DNA from: an uncultured Anaeromyxobacter sp.
GTDB taxonomy: Bacteria; Myxococcota; Myxococcia; Myxococcales; Anaeromyxobacteraceae
NCBI GenBank assembly: GCA_903874275.1
Contig: CAIQRS010000086.1
Location: 1-32,827 of the forward strand
Direction of reading: 5' to 3'
Length of the DNA: 32,827 bases
A model generated the notes under the pieces. It saw nothing but the letters and a program-made list of their open reading frames with translations. It made no database searches and was not told where the DNA came from. Positions 8,914-19,635 of the stretch are shown here, piece after piece. The position numbers and the translations under genes were made by a program. Position 1 is the first letter of the stretch. The number at the start of each line of letters is the position of its first letter.

Positions 8914-10095
8914 TCACGGCTCGAAGTAGGTGTAGTCCTTGCCCTGGAAGTTCCGGAAGACCCACTTCTTCCCCTCGTGGCGGATCACGTAGTCGGGGTT
9001 GACCGGGATCTTTCCGCCCCCGTCGGGCGCGTCCACGACGAAGTGGGGAACGGCCAGGCCGCTCGTGAAGCCGCGCAGCGAGCGGATGATCCTGCGCCCC
9101 GCCTCCACGGTGGTGCGGAAGTGGCTGATGCCCTTGGCCAGGTCGCACTGGTAGATGTAGTAGGGGCGGATCCGCATGAGGAGGAGCTTGTGGTTCAGCT
9201 CCATGACGGTCCTGGGATCGTCGTTCACGCCCTTGAGCAGCACCATCTGGTTCCCCAGCGAGCAGCCCGCGTCGGCCAGGCGGCGCGCCGCCTCGAAGGC
9301 CTCGGCCGTGCACTCCTTGGGGTGATTGAAGTGGGTGTTCACGTAGACGGGCTGGTGCCGGCGCAGCATGTGGACGAAGTCGTCCGTCACCCGCTGGGGC
9401 AGCGTGACCAGGTTGCGCGTTCCCAGGCGGAAGATCTCGACGTGCGGGATGGCCCGCAGACGCCCCAGGATGTGGTCGAGCCGGTCGTCGGACAGGGAGA
9501 GCGGGTCGCCGCCCGAGATGACCACGTCGCGGATCTCCGGGTGGAGCGCGATGTAGTCGAGCCCGTCCTCCACCTGCTTCCTGGCCGCGGCCGACGACGG
9601 GTCGGCCACCTTGCGCTTGCGGGTGCAGTGGCGGCAGTACACCGGGCAGTTGTGGGTGACGTAGAAGAGGACGCGGTCGGGGTAGCGGTGCGTGATGCCG
9701 GGCACCGGCATGTCCCGATCCTCGCCGAGGGGGTCCTCCAGGTCGGCGGCGGCGACGATGGTCTCGCCCATGGTCGGCACGGACTGGAGCCGGACCGGAC
9801 AGCGCGGGTCGTCCGGGTCCATCAGCGCCGCGTAGTAGGGCGTGATGCCCATGTGGAAGTCCTTTTCGGTCTCCACCGCGGCCTGACGCTCGTCGTCGGT
9901 GAGCCGGATCACCTTCTCGAGCTGGTCCACGCGGGTGATGCGCTCCCGCTGCTGCCAGTGCCAGTCGTTCCACTGGGAGTCGGGCACGCTCGCCCAGACG
10001 GATCGGGGTCCGGGCGGGAAGCGGCCGGTGATCCCGGCGGCGGGGCGCGGGTCGGCGGCCGGGATCTCGTCCTGCATCATGGGAAGGGTCGCCAT
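8914..10095 (-). CDS. kamA: KamA-family radical SAM enzyme, probable L-lysine 2,3-aminomutase
   Basis: This 393-residue protein matches lysine 2,3-aminomutase, which converts L-lysine to L-beta-lysine using SAM, a [4Fe-4S] cluster and PLP. The radical-SAM cluster Cys are C150, C154 and C157 (CPVYCRHC). The PLP lysine is K362 in DGGGKIP. The two Asp residues that hold the lysine side chain in characterised LAM are kept at D318 (YQCDL) and D355 (VVDAP), which argues for lysine over glutamate. The ATG at 10095 has AGGAG upstream. No beta-lysine acetyltransferase (AblB) gene is adjacent, so an osmolyte pathway cannot be assigned from context. It is divergent from a second, diverged KamA gene 103 bp away. 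Confidence 0.9.
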   Translation of the reverse strand: MATLPMMQDEIPAADPRPAAGITGRFPPGPRSVWASVPDSQWNDWHWQQRERITRVDQLEKVIRLTDDERQAAVETEKDFHMGITPYYAALMDPDDPRCPVRLQSVPTMGETIVAAADLEDPLGEDRDMPVPGITHRYPDRVLFYVTHNCPVYCRHCTRKRKVADPSSAAARKQVEDGLDYIALHPEIRDVVISGGDPLSLSDDRLDHILGRLRAIPHVEIFRLGTRNLVTLPQRVTDDFVHMLRRHQPVYVNTHFNHPKECTAEAFEAARRLADAGCSLGNQMVLLKGVNDDPRTVMELNHKLLLMRIRPYYIYQCDLAKGISHFRTTVEAGRRIIRSLRGFTSGLAVPHFVVDAPDGGGKIPVNPDYVIRHEGKKWVFRNFQGKDYTYFEP

Positions 10096-10143
10096 TCGTC
10101 GCTCCTCTGTCGATCATATGCCGGGACCGGCCGCTCCGCCGGT

Positions 10144-10173
10144 TTGACTTCGCTCCCACGCGCCGGTTAGCTT
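10144..10173 (+). promoter_or_regulatory. Weak candidate sigma-70-type promoter for the second kamA-like gene
   Basis: TTGACT at 10144-10149 matches the -35 consensus in five of six positions and is followed 18 bp later by TAGCTT at 10168-10173, a poor -10. The position, 26 bp before the ATG at 10199 in the divergent gap, is reasonable. The -10 is weak, so this is a lead only. Confidence 0.3.
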
Positions 10174-10198
10174 CCGCCCGCCGCGAGAACGGCGCCCC

Positions 10199-11434
10199 AT
10201 GGACCACTCCCGTCGAGCATTCCCCGCCGTCTCCGAGGCGGACTGGGGCGACTGGCGCTGGCAGCAGCGGAACATGCTGCGCGGCGCCGCCGACCTGGAA
10301 GCCATCCTCGACCTCACCCCGGACGAGCGGCGTGGCCTGGCCGGCGCGGCCGGACGCTTCCGCGTGGGAACGACCCCTTACTACGCGTCGCTCATGGACC
10401 CGCACCACCCCTCCTGCCCGGTGCGCATGCAGGTGGTCCCGGTGGCCGCCGAGACCGAGGAGGCGGAGGGGGACCTGCGCGACCCGCTGGGCGAGGACGG
10501 CCGGCGACCGGTCCGCGCCATCGTCCACAAGTACCCGGACCGGGCCCTCTTCCTCGCCGCCGATCACTGCGCCGTCTACTGCCGCCACTGCACCCGCCGC
10601 CGCATCACCGGCGGGGAGGAGGGGGCCTTCGACCGGGAGTCGGCGGCCGAGGGGATCGCCTGGGTCCGCTCCCACCCCGAGGTGCGCGACGTGGTGGTCT
10701 CGGGGGGCGACCCGCTGGCCCTCTCCGACGATCGGCTCGGGTGGATCCTCGAGGAGTTGCGGGCCATCCCCCACGTCGAGCTGCTGCGGGTGGCCACCCG
10801 TGCACCGGTGGTGAACCCCATGCGGATCACCGGGGCGCTCTCGGCCCTCCTCCGCCGCCTGGCCCCGCTCTTCGTGGTCACCCACTTCAACCACCCCAGG
10901 GAGTGCACCGCCGAGGCCCGGGAGGCCTGTGAGCGGCTGGTGGACCAGGGGGTGCCGGTGGAGAACCAGACCGTCCTCCTGCGCGGGGTGAACTCCACGG
11001 CCCGGATCATCGCCGACCTGAACCGGCGGCTCCTCTCCTTCCGGGTGCGCCCGTACTACCTGCACCAGGGCGACCTGGCCGAGGGAACCGGGCACCTCCG
11101 GACGCCGCTCTCCACCGGCCTCTCCATCCTGGAGGAGCTCCGGGGGCGCACCAGCGGCCTGGCCGTTCCCCACCTCGCCGTGGACCTCCCCGGGGGCGCC
11201 GGGAAGGTGACGCTGCAGCCCGGGTGGTTGCTCGGCCCCGGCGAGCCCGGCGTGCCGCCCGCGCTGGCCACCGGCACGGCGGCGCCGCCCGGGACGGCGC
11301 GTGGCCACTGGCTGCGCAGCTGGAGGGGGAAGCCGGTCTTCTACCCGGAGCCCGGGGAGATAGATTGCGCCTGCCCGTACGACGAGGTCTTCTACGGGGA
11401 ACGCGCCGCGCTCCGGAAAGGAGGCCACGGGTGA
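10199..11434 (+). CDS. Second KamA-family radical SAM protein (diverged aminomutase)
   Basis: This 411-residue paralogue of the neighbouring enzyme keeps the radical-SAM cluster motif CAVYCRHC (C124, C128, C131), the PLP lysine K336 (in GGAGK) and both substrate-contact Asp positions (D292 in HQGDL, D329 in AVDLP). It differs in having Gly in place of Cys before D292, GGAGK in place of GGGK, and a longer C-terminus ending in a Cys-x-Cys segment (C390, C392 in DCACPYD). That segment recalls the C-terminal zinc-binding cysteines of clostridial LAM. A catalytically competent amino-acid 2,3-aminomutase is likely; the exact amino acid is uncertain. No convincing Shine-Dalgarno precedes the ATG. 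Its stop overlaps the DedA start (GTGA), so it leads the downstream operon. Confidence 0.85.
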   Translation: MDHSRRAFPAVSEADWGDWRWQQRNMLRGAADLEAILDLTPDERRGLAGAAGRFRVGTTPYYASLMDPHHPSCPVRMQVVPVAAETEEAEGDLRDPLGEDGRRPVRAIVHKYPDRALFLAADHCAVYCRHCTRRRITGGEEGAFDRESAAEGIAWVRSHPEVRDVVVSGGDPLALSDDRLGWILEELRAIPHVELLRVATRAPVVNPMRITGALSALLRRLAPLFVVTHFNHPRECTAEAREACERLVDQGVPVENQTVLLRGVNSTARIIADLNRRLLSFRVRPYYLHQGDLAEGTGHLRTPLSTGLSILEELRGRTSGLAVPHLAVDLPGGAGKVTLQPGWLLGPGEPGVPPALATGTAAPPGTARGHWLRSWRGKPVFYPEPGEIDCACPYDEVFYGERAALRKGGHG

Positions 11435-12078
11435 TAGCCAGGATCATCGAGGTTCTCGCCGTATTCACCACGGGTGTGATCTCCGCCATGGGCTACGGCG
11501 GCGTGGTGCTCCTCATGGCGATCGAGAGCGCCTGCATCCCGCTCCCCTCCGAGATCATCATGCCCTTCGCAGGATTCCTGGTGTTCAAGGGGCAGTTCAC
11601 GCTCCTGGGGGCCGGGTTCTGGGGCGCGGTGGGCTGCGTGGTCGGCTCGATCCCCGCCTACTACCTGGGCATGTACGGGGGACGCCCCCTCATCGAGAAG
11701 TACGGGAAGTACCTGCTCATCTCCCACCACGAGCTCGACCTGGCCGACCGGCTCTTCCAGAAGCACGGATCGGCGGTGGTCTTCTGGGCCCGGCTCCTGC
11801 CGGTCATCCGCACCTTCATCGCCTTCCCGGCCGGCGTGGCCCGGATGAACATGACCAAGTTCATCGTCTACACCTTCGTGGGCTCCTTCCCCTGGTGCCT
11901 GGGGCTGGCCTGGGTGGGGATGAAGCTCGGGGAGAAGTGGAACAGCGACCCGCGCTTCAAGACCTGGTTCCACAGCTTCGACCTGATCATCGGGATCGCC
12001 CTGGTCCTGGCCGTCACCGCCTTCGTCTGGCACAAGATCCGCTCGGCGCGCCGTCCCGGCGCCGGCGCCGCATCCTAG
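11431..12078 (+). CDS. DedA-family (SNARE-associated/VTT) inner-membrane protein
   Basis: This 215-residue integral membrane protein has the DedA signature. The N-terminal part contains the acidic re-entrant segment ESACIPLPSE (about residues 31-40), the middle has ARLLPVIRTFIAFPAG (about 129-144), and several hydrophobic helices run to a C-terminal helix ending near WHKIRSARR. DedA proteins are undecaprenyl-phosphate or other phospholipid flippases/scramblases and affect envelope homeostasis. The start is the GTG at 11431: AAAGGAGG lies 6 nt upstream and the GTG overlaps the preceding stop as GTGA. Longer frames upstream lie inside the kamA-like gene. The SpoIID-like gene follows after 8 bp. 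Confidence 0.93.
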   Translation: MIARIIEVLAVFTTGVISAMGYGGVVLLMAIESACIPLPSEIIMPFAGFLVFKGQFTLLGAGFWGAVGCVVGSIPAYYLGMYGGRPLIEKYGKYLLISHHELDLADRLFQKHGSAVVFWARLLPVIRTFIAFPAGVARMNMTKFIVYTFVGSFPWCLGLAWVGMKLGEKWNSDPRFKTWFHSFDLIIGIALVLAVTAFVWHKIRSARRPGAGAAS

Positions 12079-12086
12079 GACCACGC

Positions 12087-13196
12087 GTGAATCCGGGAAG
12101 CGGAGCTCCCCTGCTGCTCGCGGCGGCGCTCCTCCTCGCCTCCCCGGCCCGCGCCGTCGAGGTGGTGCGGATCTCGGTGGCCGCGGGCGCCGCGGAGGCG
12201 GATCTCTCCGGACCCGGGCTCGCCGTCGAGCCCCTCCGGGAGGGGGCGGTCCGGCAGCCCGTTGCCGGGGGAAGGGCCCGCCTGCGCCTCGACGGGGAGC
12301 GGCTGCTCCTCGACGGCAAGGCCGTGGACGGGGCGGGGCTCCTCTTCTCCTCCAGCGGATCGATCCGCTGCGCCGGCCGGGAGCTCTCCGGGGAGGTGGA
12401 GGTCCGCAGGGCCCAGGGCGGACTCTCGGTCATCGACGTGCTCCCCATGGAGGACTACGTGGGCGCGGTCATCGGCGGGGAGATGCCGCCCTCCTTCCCC
12501 CCCGAGGCGCTCAAGGCCCAGGCGGTGGCGGCGCGGTCCTTCGCGGTCCGCAAGAAGATCGAGGCCCGGGAGCAGGCCCTGGACTTCGACCTCGGCTCGA
12601 CCGTCCTCGACCAGGTGTACCCGGGCTCGGGGCGGGCCGACCCGCGCGCCCGGGCCGCGGCGCTGGCCACCGCCGGCGAGGTGCTGGTGAAGGACCACCT
12701 GATCGTGGAGGCCTACTTCCACTCCGCGTGTGGCGGCCGCACCGAGCGCGGCGCCGACGCGCTCGGCCGGGACCTGCCCTACCTGGCCTCGGTTCCCTGC
12801 GAGCGCTGCCAGGGATCGCCGGCCTTTCGCTGGACGCTGCGCCTTCCCGCCGCGGAGGTCGGGAAGGCGGCCGGGCTCCCGGGGGAGGCGAAGCAGGTCG
12901 TGGTGCAGCGGACCACCTCCACCGGGCGCGCCGCCCGGGTCTCGGTGGAGGGAGGCGGGGCCAAGGTGGTCCTCGACGGGGTCGAGTTCCGGCGCCGGCT
13001 CGGGTACGACCGGCTCCCGTCCCTGGCCTTCACCGTCAAGCCGGTGGACGGGGCGTTCCTCCTCACGGGAAAGGGCCGGGGGCACGGCGCCGGAATGTGC
13101 CAGTGGGGCGCGGCCGGGTGGGCCCGGGCCGGTGCGGACTACCGGGCCATCCTGTCCCGCTACTACCCGGGCGCAGAGATCACCCGGATGTACTGA
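12087..13196 (+). CDS. SpoIID/LytB-domain protein, probable secreted peptidoglycan lytic transglycosylase
   Basis: This 369-residue protein begins with a signal peptide (a Leu/Ala-rich core ending SPARA near residue 23) and contains a SpoIID domain. Family hallmarks are visible: VLPMEDYVGAVIGGEMP with the catalytic-type Glu in GEMP, AQAVAARSFA, YFHSACGGRT, and C-terminal GRGHGAGMCQWG. SpoIID in Bacillus cleaves glycan strands lacking stem peptides during engulfment. In non-endospore formers such as this, homologues act on denuded glycan in general envelope or septal remodelling. The GTG at 12087 follows DedA by 8 bp with AGGA 6 nt upstream. QueA starts 13 bp after its stop. Family is secure; the physiological role is inferred. 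Confidence 0.9.
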   Translation: MNPGSGAPLLLAAALLLASPARAVEVVRISVAAGAAEADLSGPGLAVEPLREGAVRQPVAGGRARLRLDGERLLLDGKAVDGAGLLFSSSGSIRCAGRELSGEVEVRRAQGGLSVIDVLPMEDYVGAVIGGEMPPSFPPEALKAQAVAARSFAVRKKIEAREQALDFDLGSTVLDQVYPGSGRADPRARAAALATAGEVLVKDHLIVEAYFHSACGGRTERGADALGRDLPYLASVPCERCQGSPAFRWTLRLPAAEVGKAAGLPGEAKQVVVQRTTSTGRAARVSVEGGGAKVVLDGVEFRRRLGYDRLPSLAFTVKPVDGAFLLTGKGRGHGAGMCQWGAAGWARAGADYRAILSRYYPGAEITRMY

Positions 13197-13209
13197 CGGG
13201 ACGGGGCCG

Positions 13210-14250
13210 ATGGAACTCTCCGAGCTCGACTTCGCGCTCCCCGAGGAACTCATCGCCCAGGCGCCGGTGGAGCCTCGGGGCGCCTCGCGCCTCCTCCTTC
13301 TCCCGCGCTCCGGCGGCGCTTCCCGGCACCTGCGCTTCGACGACCTGCCCGACCTGCTCGCGCCGGGCGACCTGCTCGTCCTGAACGACAGCCGTGTCAT
13401 CCCGGCCCGCCTCATCGGCAGGAAGTCGAGCGGGGGAAGGGTGGAGGTGCTCCTCGTCGAGCCGGCTGGCGCCGTGCCGCCGGGCGAGCCGGCCCGCTGG
13501 CTGGCGATGGCCCAGGCGTCGAAGCCCATCCGCGTCGGCACCGCGATCGACTTCGAGGGTCTCGGCGCGGAGGTGGTGCGGGTGGATGGGGAGGGGTTCT
13601 ACGAGGTCCGCTTCGACCGCGACGAGGCCGGGCTGGCCGGGGCGCTCGAGCGGGTCGGCCGGATCCCGCTCCCGCCCTACATCCGTCGCGCGGCCGACGC
13701 CGGCGACCGGGCGCGCTACCAGACGGTCGTCGCCCGCGAGCCCGGGAGCGTGGCAGCCCCCACCGCGGGTCTCCACTTCACGCCGGAACTCCTGGCCCGC
13801 CTCGAGTCGCGGGGAGTCGCGCGGGCCACAGTGACGCTGCACGTCGGTCCGGGGACCTTCCTGCCGGTGCGGACGTCCAGGCTGGAGGAGCACCGGATGC
13901 ACTCCGAGCGCTACGAGGTGCCCGAGGAGACCTGTCGAGCGTTTGACGCGACGCGCCGGAGGGGGGGGCGTGTCGTCGCGGTCGGGACCACGTCGGTCCG
14001 GACGCTGGAGAGCGCCTTCGCGCCCGAAGGACTCACCGCCGGCCCGGGGCGGACAGGCATCTTCATCCTGCCCGGCCACGCCTTCCGGGCCGTGGACGGA
14101 CTGTTAACGAATTTTCACTTGCCGCGTTCGACCTTGCTGGCCCTGGTCTGCGCCTTCGGTGGAACGGAGCGTGTGCTCCCCGCCTACCGCGAGGCGGTGT
14201 CGGCGAGGTATCGTTTCTTCAGCTACGGCGACGCCATGGCGATCCTCTGA
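13210..14250 (+). CDS. queA: S-adenosylmethionine:tRNA ribosyltransferase-isomerase QueA
   Basis: This 346-residue protein is QueA, which transfers and isomerises the ribosyl moiety of SAM onto 7-aminomethyl-7-deazaguanine in tRNA to give epoxyqueuosine. Conserved segments run in order: the N-terminal ELDFALPEELIAQ, NDSRVIPARL, PPYIRR, APTAGLHFT, HVGPGTFLPVR, TTSVRTLE, the terminal-region NFHLPRSTLL, and YRFFSYGDAM. Length is typical for the family. The ATG at 13210 follows the SpoIID-like gene by 13 bp. Tgt, the preceding step of the same pathway, is encoded about 740 bp downstream, separated by a PilZ-like gene. Confidence 0.96.
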   Translation: MELSELDFALPEELIAQAPVEPRGASRLLLLPRSGGASRHLRFDDLPDLLAPGDLLVLNDSRVIPARLIGRKSSGGRVEVLLVEPAGAVPPGEPARWLAMAQASKPIRVGTAIDFEGLGAEVVRVDGEGFYEVRFDRDEAGLAGALERVGRIPLPPYIRRAADAGDRARYQTVVAREPGSVAAPTAGLHFTPELLARLESRGVARATVTLHVGPGTFLPVRTSRLEEHRMHSERYEVPEETCRAFDATRRRGGRVVAVGTTSVRTLESAFAPEGLTAGPGRTGIFILPGHAFRAVDGLLTNFHLPRSTLLALVCAFGGTERVLPAYREAVSARYRFFSYGDAMAIL

Positions 14251-14269
14251 GAAAAGAAGAAAGTCCGAC

Positions 14270-14283
14270 GGGTCGCGCGACCC
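14270..14283. promoter_or_regulatory. Perfect 14-bp palindrome after queA
   Basis: GGGTCGCGCGACCC is a perfect palindrome 20 bp after the queA stop and about 40-50 bp before the PilZ-like gene. It could fold as a small hairpin (weak terminator or attenuator) or serve as a dimeric protein site. Nothing else in the sequence decides between these. Confidence 0.35.
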
Positions 14284-14321
14284 TTGTCTCGTTAGATGTG
14301 AACGGGTCCCCGAACCAGACG

Positions 14322-16144
<1,823 letters not shown>

Positions 16145-16248
16145 GGTGCGCCCGCCGGCCCGGGTTCCCCAGGGTGTCGTTTCAGGGGTTGCTTGCCGGC
16201 GCAAAGTGTGGCTAAAACACGACGCTTTTTCCAATGACCGGAGCATCC

Positions 16249-16596
16249 ATGCATTCGATCCTCACGGCCTTCCTCGCGCAGACCGCGCCGGAAGCACCGA
16301 ATCCCCTGATGCAGCTCGTCCCCTTCGTCCTCATCGCCGTGGTCTTCTACCTGGTGTTCTTCCGCCCCCAGCAGAAGCAGGTGAAGAAGCACGCCCAGTT
16401 CGTCGCCGAGCTGCAGAAGGGGCAGGACGTCGTCACCCAGGGCGGCATCATCGGGAAGGTCTTCCAGGTCGAGGACAAGACCGTCACCCTCGACCTCGGG
16501 GGGGGCAACAAGATCCGCATCGTGAAGGGGCAGGTCGCCGGCACCTGGTCCGACGCCACCGGTTCCTCCGAGAAGGACGCCAAGGAGAAGAAGTAG
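16249..16596 (+). CDS. yajC: Preprotein translocase subunit YajC
   Basis: This protein of about 115 residues has one N-terminal membrane helix (VPFVLIAVVFYLVFF) followed by the YajC hallmark RPQQKQ and a cytoplasmic beta domain (GQDVVTQGGIIGKV). YajC associates with SecDF and the SecYEG holotranslocon. Two in-frame ATGs are possible. The one at 16249 has GGAG 5 nt upstream, while the one at 16234 has nothing convincing, so 16249 is preferred (16234 would add MTGAS). secD begins immediately after the stop. Confidence 0.94.
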   Translation: MHSILTAFLAQTAPEAPNPLMQLVPFVLIAVVFYLVFFRPQQKQVKKHAQFVAELQKGQDVVTQGGIIGKVFQVEDKTVTLDLGGGNKIRIVKGQVAGTWSDATGSSEKDAKEKK

Positions 16597-18426
16597 ATGG
16601 AGCGCACCTGGTTCTGGCGGCTGGGGCTCGTCCTCGCCGTCCTCTTCTGGTCCCTCTGGCAGCTCGTGCCCACCTGGGCCTACTTCAGCTTGCCCCCCGG
16701 CGAGCGGAACGGCCCGGCCTACGAGCAGTCGGTCCCCGGCTGGGCGCCCGACGCGAAGAAGCACCTGAACCTCGGCCTCGACCTGCAGGGCGGCATCCTG
16801 CTGGCCATGGGCGTGGACGTCGATCGGGCCGTGAAGGCCAAGGTCGTCCGCCGCGCTGACGAGATCTTCGACTTCCTCAAGGGGAAGAACCTGCCGGTCA
16901 CCGCGGCGGGCCCGTCGGCCGACGGCTACCGCGTCGAGGTCAAGACCACCGACCCGAAGCAGGTCGAGCAGGTGGTCCAGGACTTCTACGGGGCCGAGAT
17001 GTCCTCGCCGGGCGGCGCGCCCGAGGGCTCGGTCTGGTTCGCCTTCCGGACCGACGTCATCAAGAACTTCAAGGAGAAGGCCGTCGAGCAGGCGGAGAAG
17101 ACCATCCGCAACCGCGTCGACAAGTGGGGCGTCTCCGAGCCGGACATCAAGCGCAAGCAGAACGCCCAGATCCAGATCCAGCTCCCCGGGTTCAAGGACC
17201 CGGGCAAGGCCAAGGACCTGCTCGGCCGCACCGCGCAGCTCGAGTTCAAGATCGCCGACGACGAGTCGGCGGCGCTCGACGCGGTCCGCGGAGAGATGCC
17301 CGCCTGCCCGCAGGGGCCCGACGGTGGCATCGCGCTGCCGCTCCCGGTCACCGGCTGCTACTACGTCGAACAGGTGGACCTTCCCTCCGGAATCCGGCGC
17401 CAGGCCACCTACGTGGCCACCGGCAAGCGCACCGACCTCGACGTGATCATCGAGAAGTCGCTGAAGCCCCGCATCACCCGCGACCAGGAGATCGGGATCG
17501 GCGAGGTCGTGGTCGGCCAGGGGCTCGTGAAGGAGCGCTTCTACCGGACCTACCTGCTCCGCGCCAAGACCGAGCTGACCGGCGACTACATCTCCGACGC
17601 CCGCCCCTCGGTGGACAGTTCCAAGGGAGCAGGCGACCCGGTGGTGTCCTTCGCGATGTCGGCGGAGGGGGCCCGGCTCATGGAGCGGCTCACCACCGAC
17701 AACCTGGGGCGCCGCATGGCCATCGTGCTCGACTCCAAGGTGGAGAGCGCGCCCTACATCCAGGGCAAGATCTCCAGCAACGGCCAGATCACCCTCGGCA
17801 CCGGGCGCAACTACCAGGAGAAGTTCCAGGAGGCGAACGACATCTCGATCGTCCTCAAGGCCGGCGCGCTCCCCGCCCCGGTGACCATCTTCGAGGAGCG
17901 CAGCGTGGGCGCCACCCTCGGGCCGGAACTGGTGCGCAAGGGCACCATCGCCGCGCTCGTCGGGCTCGGCGCGGTCATGCTCTTCATGCTGCTCTACTAC
18001 CGGACGAGCGGCCTCATCGCCGACGTCGCGCTGGTGGAGAACGGCCTGCTCGTGCTCGCCATCATGTCGCTGCTCGGCTCCACGCTCACGCTGCCGGGAA
18101 TCGCCGGCTTCGTGCTCACGCTGGGCATGGCGGTGGACGCCAACGTCCTCATCAACGAGCGCATCCGCGAGGAACTGCGCGCCGGCAAGACGGTCCGGCA
18201 GGCCGTGGACCAGGGCTACGACAAGGTCTTCTGGACCATCGTGGACAGCCACGTCACCGCGCTGGTGGCGGCAGTGGTCCTCATGCAGTACGGCTCCGGC
18301 CCGGTTCGCGGGTTCGCCGTCACCCTGATCATCGGCCTCCTCGCGTCGATGTTCACCTCCATCGTCGTCACCCGCGTGATCATCGACTGGACCACGCGCC
18401 ACGACAACGCCCGGCTGAGCGTCTGA
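16597..18426 (+). CDS. secD: Protein translocase subunit SecD
   Basis: This 609-residue protein has an N-terminal membrane helix (about 8-28), the signature LGLDLQGG (about 53-60), a large periplasmic domain, and five C-terminal helices with GMAVDANVLINERIREE (about 508-524). SecD with SecF uses the proton-motive force to pull preproteins through SecYEG on the periplasmic side. The periplasmic head includes a Cys pair (MPACPQG and VTGCYYV) that could form a disulphide. The ATG follows the yajC stop with no gap, with AAGGAG about 10 nt upstream inside yajC. It overlaps secF by one base. Confidence 0.97.
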   Translation: MERTWFWRLGLVLAVLFWSLWQLVPTWAYFSLPPGERNGPAYEQSVPGWAPDAKKHLNLGLDLQGGILLAMGVDVDRAVKAKVVRRADEIFDFLKGKNLPVTAAGPSADGYRVEVKTTDPKQVEQVVQDFYGAEMSSPGGAPEGSVWFAFRTDVIKNFKEKAVEQAEKTIRNRVDKWGVSEPDIKRKQNAQIQIQLPGFKDPGKAKDLLGRTAQLEFKIADDESAALDAVRGEMPACPQGPDGGIALPLPVTGCYYVEQVDLPSGIRRQATYVATGKRTDLDVIIEKSLKPRITRDQEIGIGEVVVGQGLVKERFYRTYLLRAKTELTGDYISDARPSVDSSKGAGDPVVSFAMSAEGARLMERLTTDNLGRRMAIVLDSKVESAPYIQGKISSNGQITLGTGRNYQEKFQEANDISIVLKAGALPAPVTIFEERSVGATLGPELVRKGTIAALVGLGAVMLFMLLYYRTSGLIADVALVENGLLVLAIMSLLGSTLTLPGIAGFVLTLGMAVDANVLINERIREELRAGKTVRQAVDQGYDKVFWTIVDSHVTALVAAVVLMQYGSGPVRGFAVTLIIGLLASMFTSIVVTRVIIDWTTRHDNARLSV

Positions 18427-19604
18427 TGCAATTCAAGACCTTCGACATCGTCCCCCACGGGACCAAGTTCGACTTCGTCGGGAAGCGCAAGATCGCGCTC
18501 ATCCTGTCCACCCTCTTCAACCTGTCGGTGATCCTCTGGTCGCTCCCCCAGATCCACGGCCTCGACTACGGCGTGGACTTCGCGGGCGGCACCGAGATGC
18601 AGGTGAAGTTCGACAAGACGGTGGACCCCGGCGAGGTCCGGAAGAACATCGAGGCGCTCGGCTTCAAGGACGCGGTGGTCCAGACCTACGGCCCGGAGAG
18701 CGAGCACAGCTACCTGATCCGCGTCGGGCGCGTGGCGCTGCTCACGCCCGAGGACGCCGCCCGCATCGTGGCGGCCGTGAAGGCGAAGTTCCCGGTCGTC
18801 GGCCAGCCGGCCTTCAGCCCCGAGGTGGGCGACAAGATCGACTTCGAGTTCCAGGTGCTCCCTTCCCAGGCCGAATTGCAGGTGGTCGTCGAGTCGGCGG
18901 GGGTCAAGGTCCGGGAGATCCGCGAGGAGGCGGGGCTCACCGCCGGCACCCGGTCGCTGGCCGTCCTCACCCAGGGCATCCAGGACCGCGTCGAGAAGGA
19001 GCTGGCCGCCCGCTTCGCCGACGCCAGGCCCCAGGTGCTCCGGGTCGAGTACGTCGGCCCGGCAGTGGGGCGCGAGCTCCGCAACCAGGGGTTCAAGGCC
19101 ATCATCTACGCCATCGCGCTCATCGTGGTCTACGTCGGTCTTCGCTTCGACTTCCGGTTCTCCCCCGGGGTAGTCATCGCCATCCTGCACGACGCCATCG
19201 TCACGCTCGGTTACTTCGCCTTCAGCGGCCGGGAGTTCAACCTGACCTCGGTGGCGGTCATCCTCACCGTGGTCGGCTACTCGGTGAACGACACGGTCGT
19301 GGTCTACGACCGGATCCGCGAGAACCAGGGCAAGCTGAAGGGCAAGAAGCTCGCCGACATCGTCAACGTCTCCATCAACGAGACCCTGGGCCGGACCATC
19401 CTCACCTCGTTCGCCACCGCGCTCTCGCTCGTCGGGCTCCTCATCTTCGGGGTCGGGACCATCTTCGACTTCGCCATGGCCATGCTCATCGGCATCGTCT
19501 CCGGCACCTACTCCACCTGGTTCATCGCCGCTCCGATGACCATCTGGCTCGAGGAGAGGGCCGAGGCGGCCAAGCAGAAGAAGGTCGGCGCCCGCGCCGC
19601 ATGA
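18426..19604 (+). CDS. secF: Protein translocase subunit SecF
   Basis: This 392-residue protein has an N-terminal helix (about 24-42), the SecF signature GVDFAGGTEMQ (about 50-60), and C-terminal helices with YSVNDTVVVYDRIREN and SINETLGRTILTS. SecF pairs with SecD. It is longer than the usual 300-320 residues because the periplasmic segment between the first helix and the C-terminal bundle is enlarged (about 60-215). The start overlaps the secD stop (TGATG, one shared base). A strong hairpin follows 31 bp after the stop and probably ends the operon. Confidence 0.97.
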   Translation: MQFKTFDIVPHGTKFDFVGKRKIALILSTLFNLSVILWSLPQIHGLDYGVDFAGGTEMQVKFDKTVDPGEVRKNIEALGFKDAVVQTYGPESEHSYLIRVGRVALLTPEDAARIVAAVKAKFPVVGQPAFSPEVGDKIDFEFQVLPSQAELQVVVESAGVKVREIREEAGLTAGTRSLAVLTQGIQDRVEKELAARFADARPQVLRVEYVGPAVGRELRNQGFKAIIYAIALIVVYVGLRFDFRFSPGVVIAILHDAIVTLGYFAFSGREFNLTSVAVILTVVGYSVNDTVVVYDRIRENQGKLKGKKLADIVNVSINETLGRTILTSFATALSLVGLLIFGVGTIFDFAMAMLIGIVSGTYSTWFIAAPMTIWLEERAEAAKQKKVGARAA

Positions 19605-19635
19605 GGACACGGTAAATTAGGAAAGTTTCATGATC

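Noticed and set aside
8914-10095. EpmB (EF-P lysine 2,3-aminomutase) assignment for the first KamA
   Set aside because: Length (393) and the kept Asp pair fit free-lysine aminomutase better than the shorter EpmB, and no efp or epmA gene is nearby; not excluded absolutely.
16189-16218. Possible promoter (TTGCTT, 18 bp, TAAAAC) upstream of yajC
   Set aside because: Only three of six and four of six consensus matches; too weak to list as a feature, though the local A/T-rich patch is notable.
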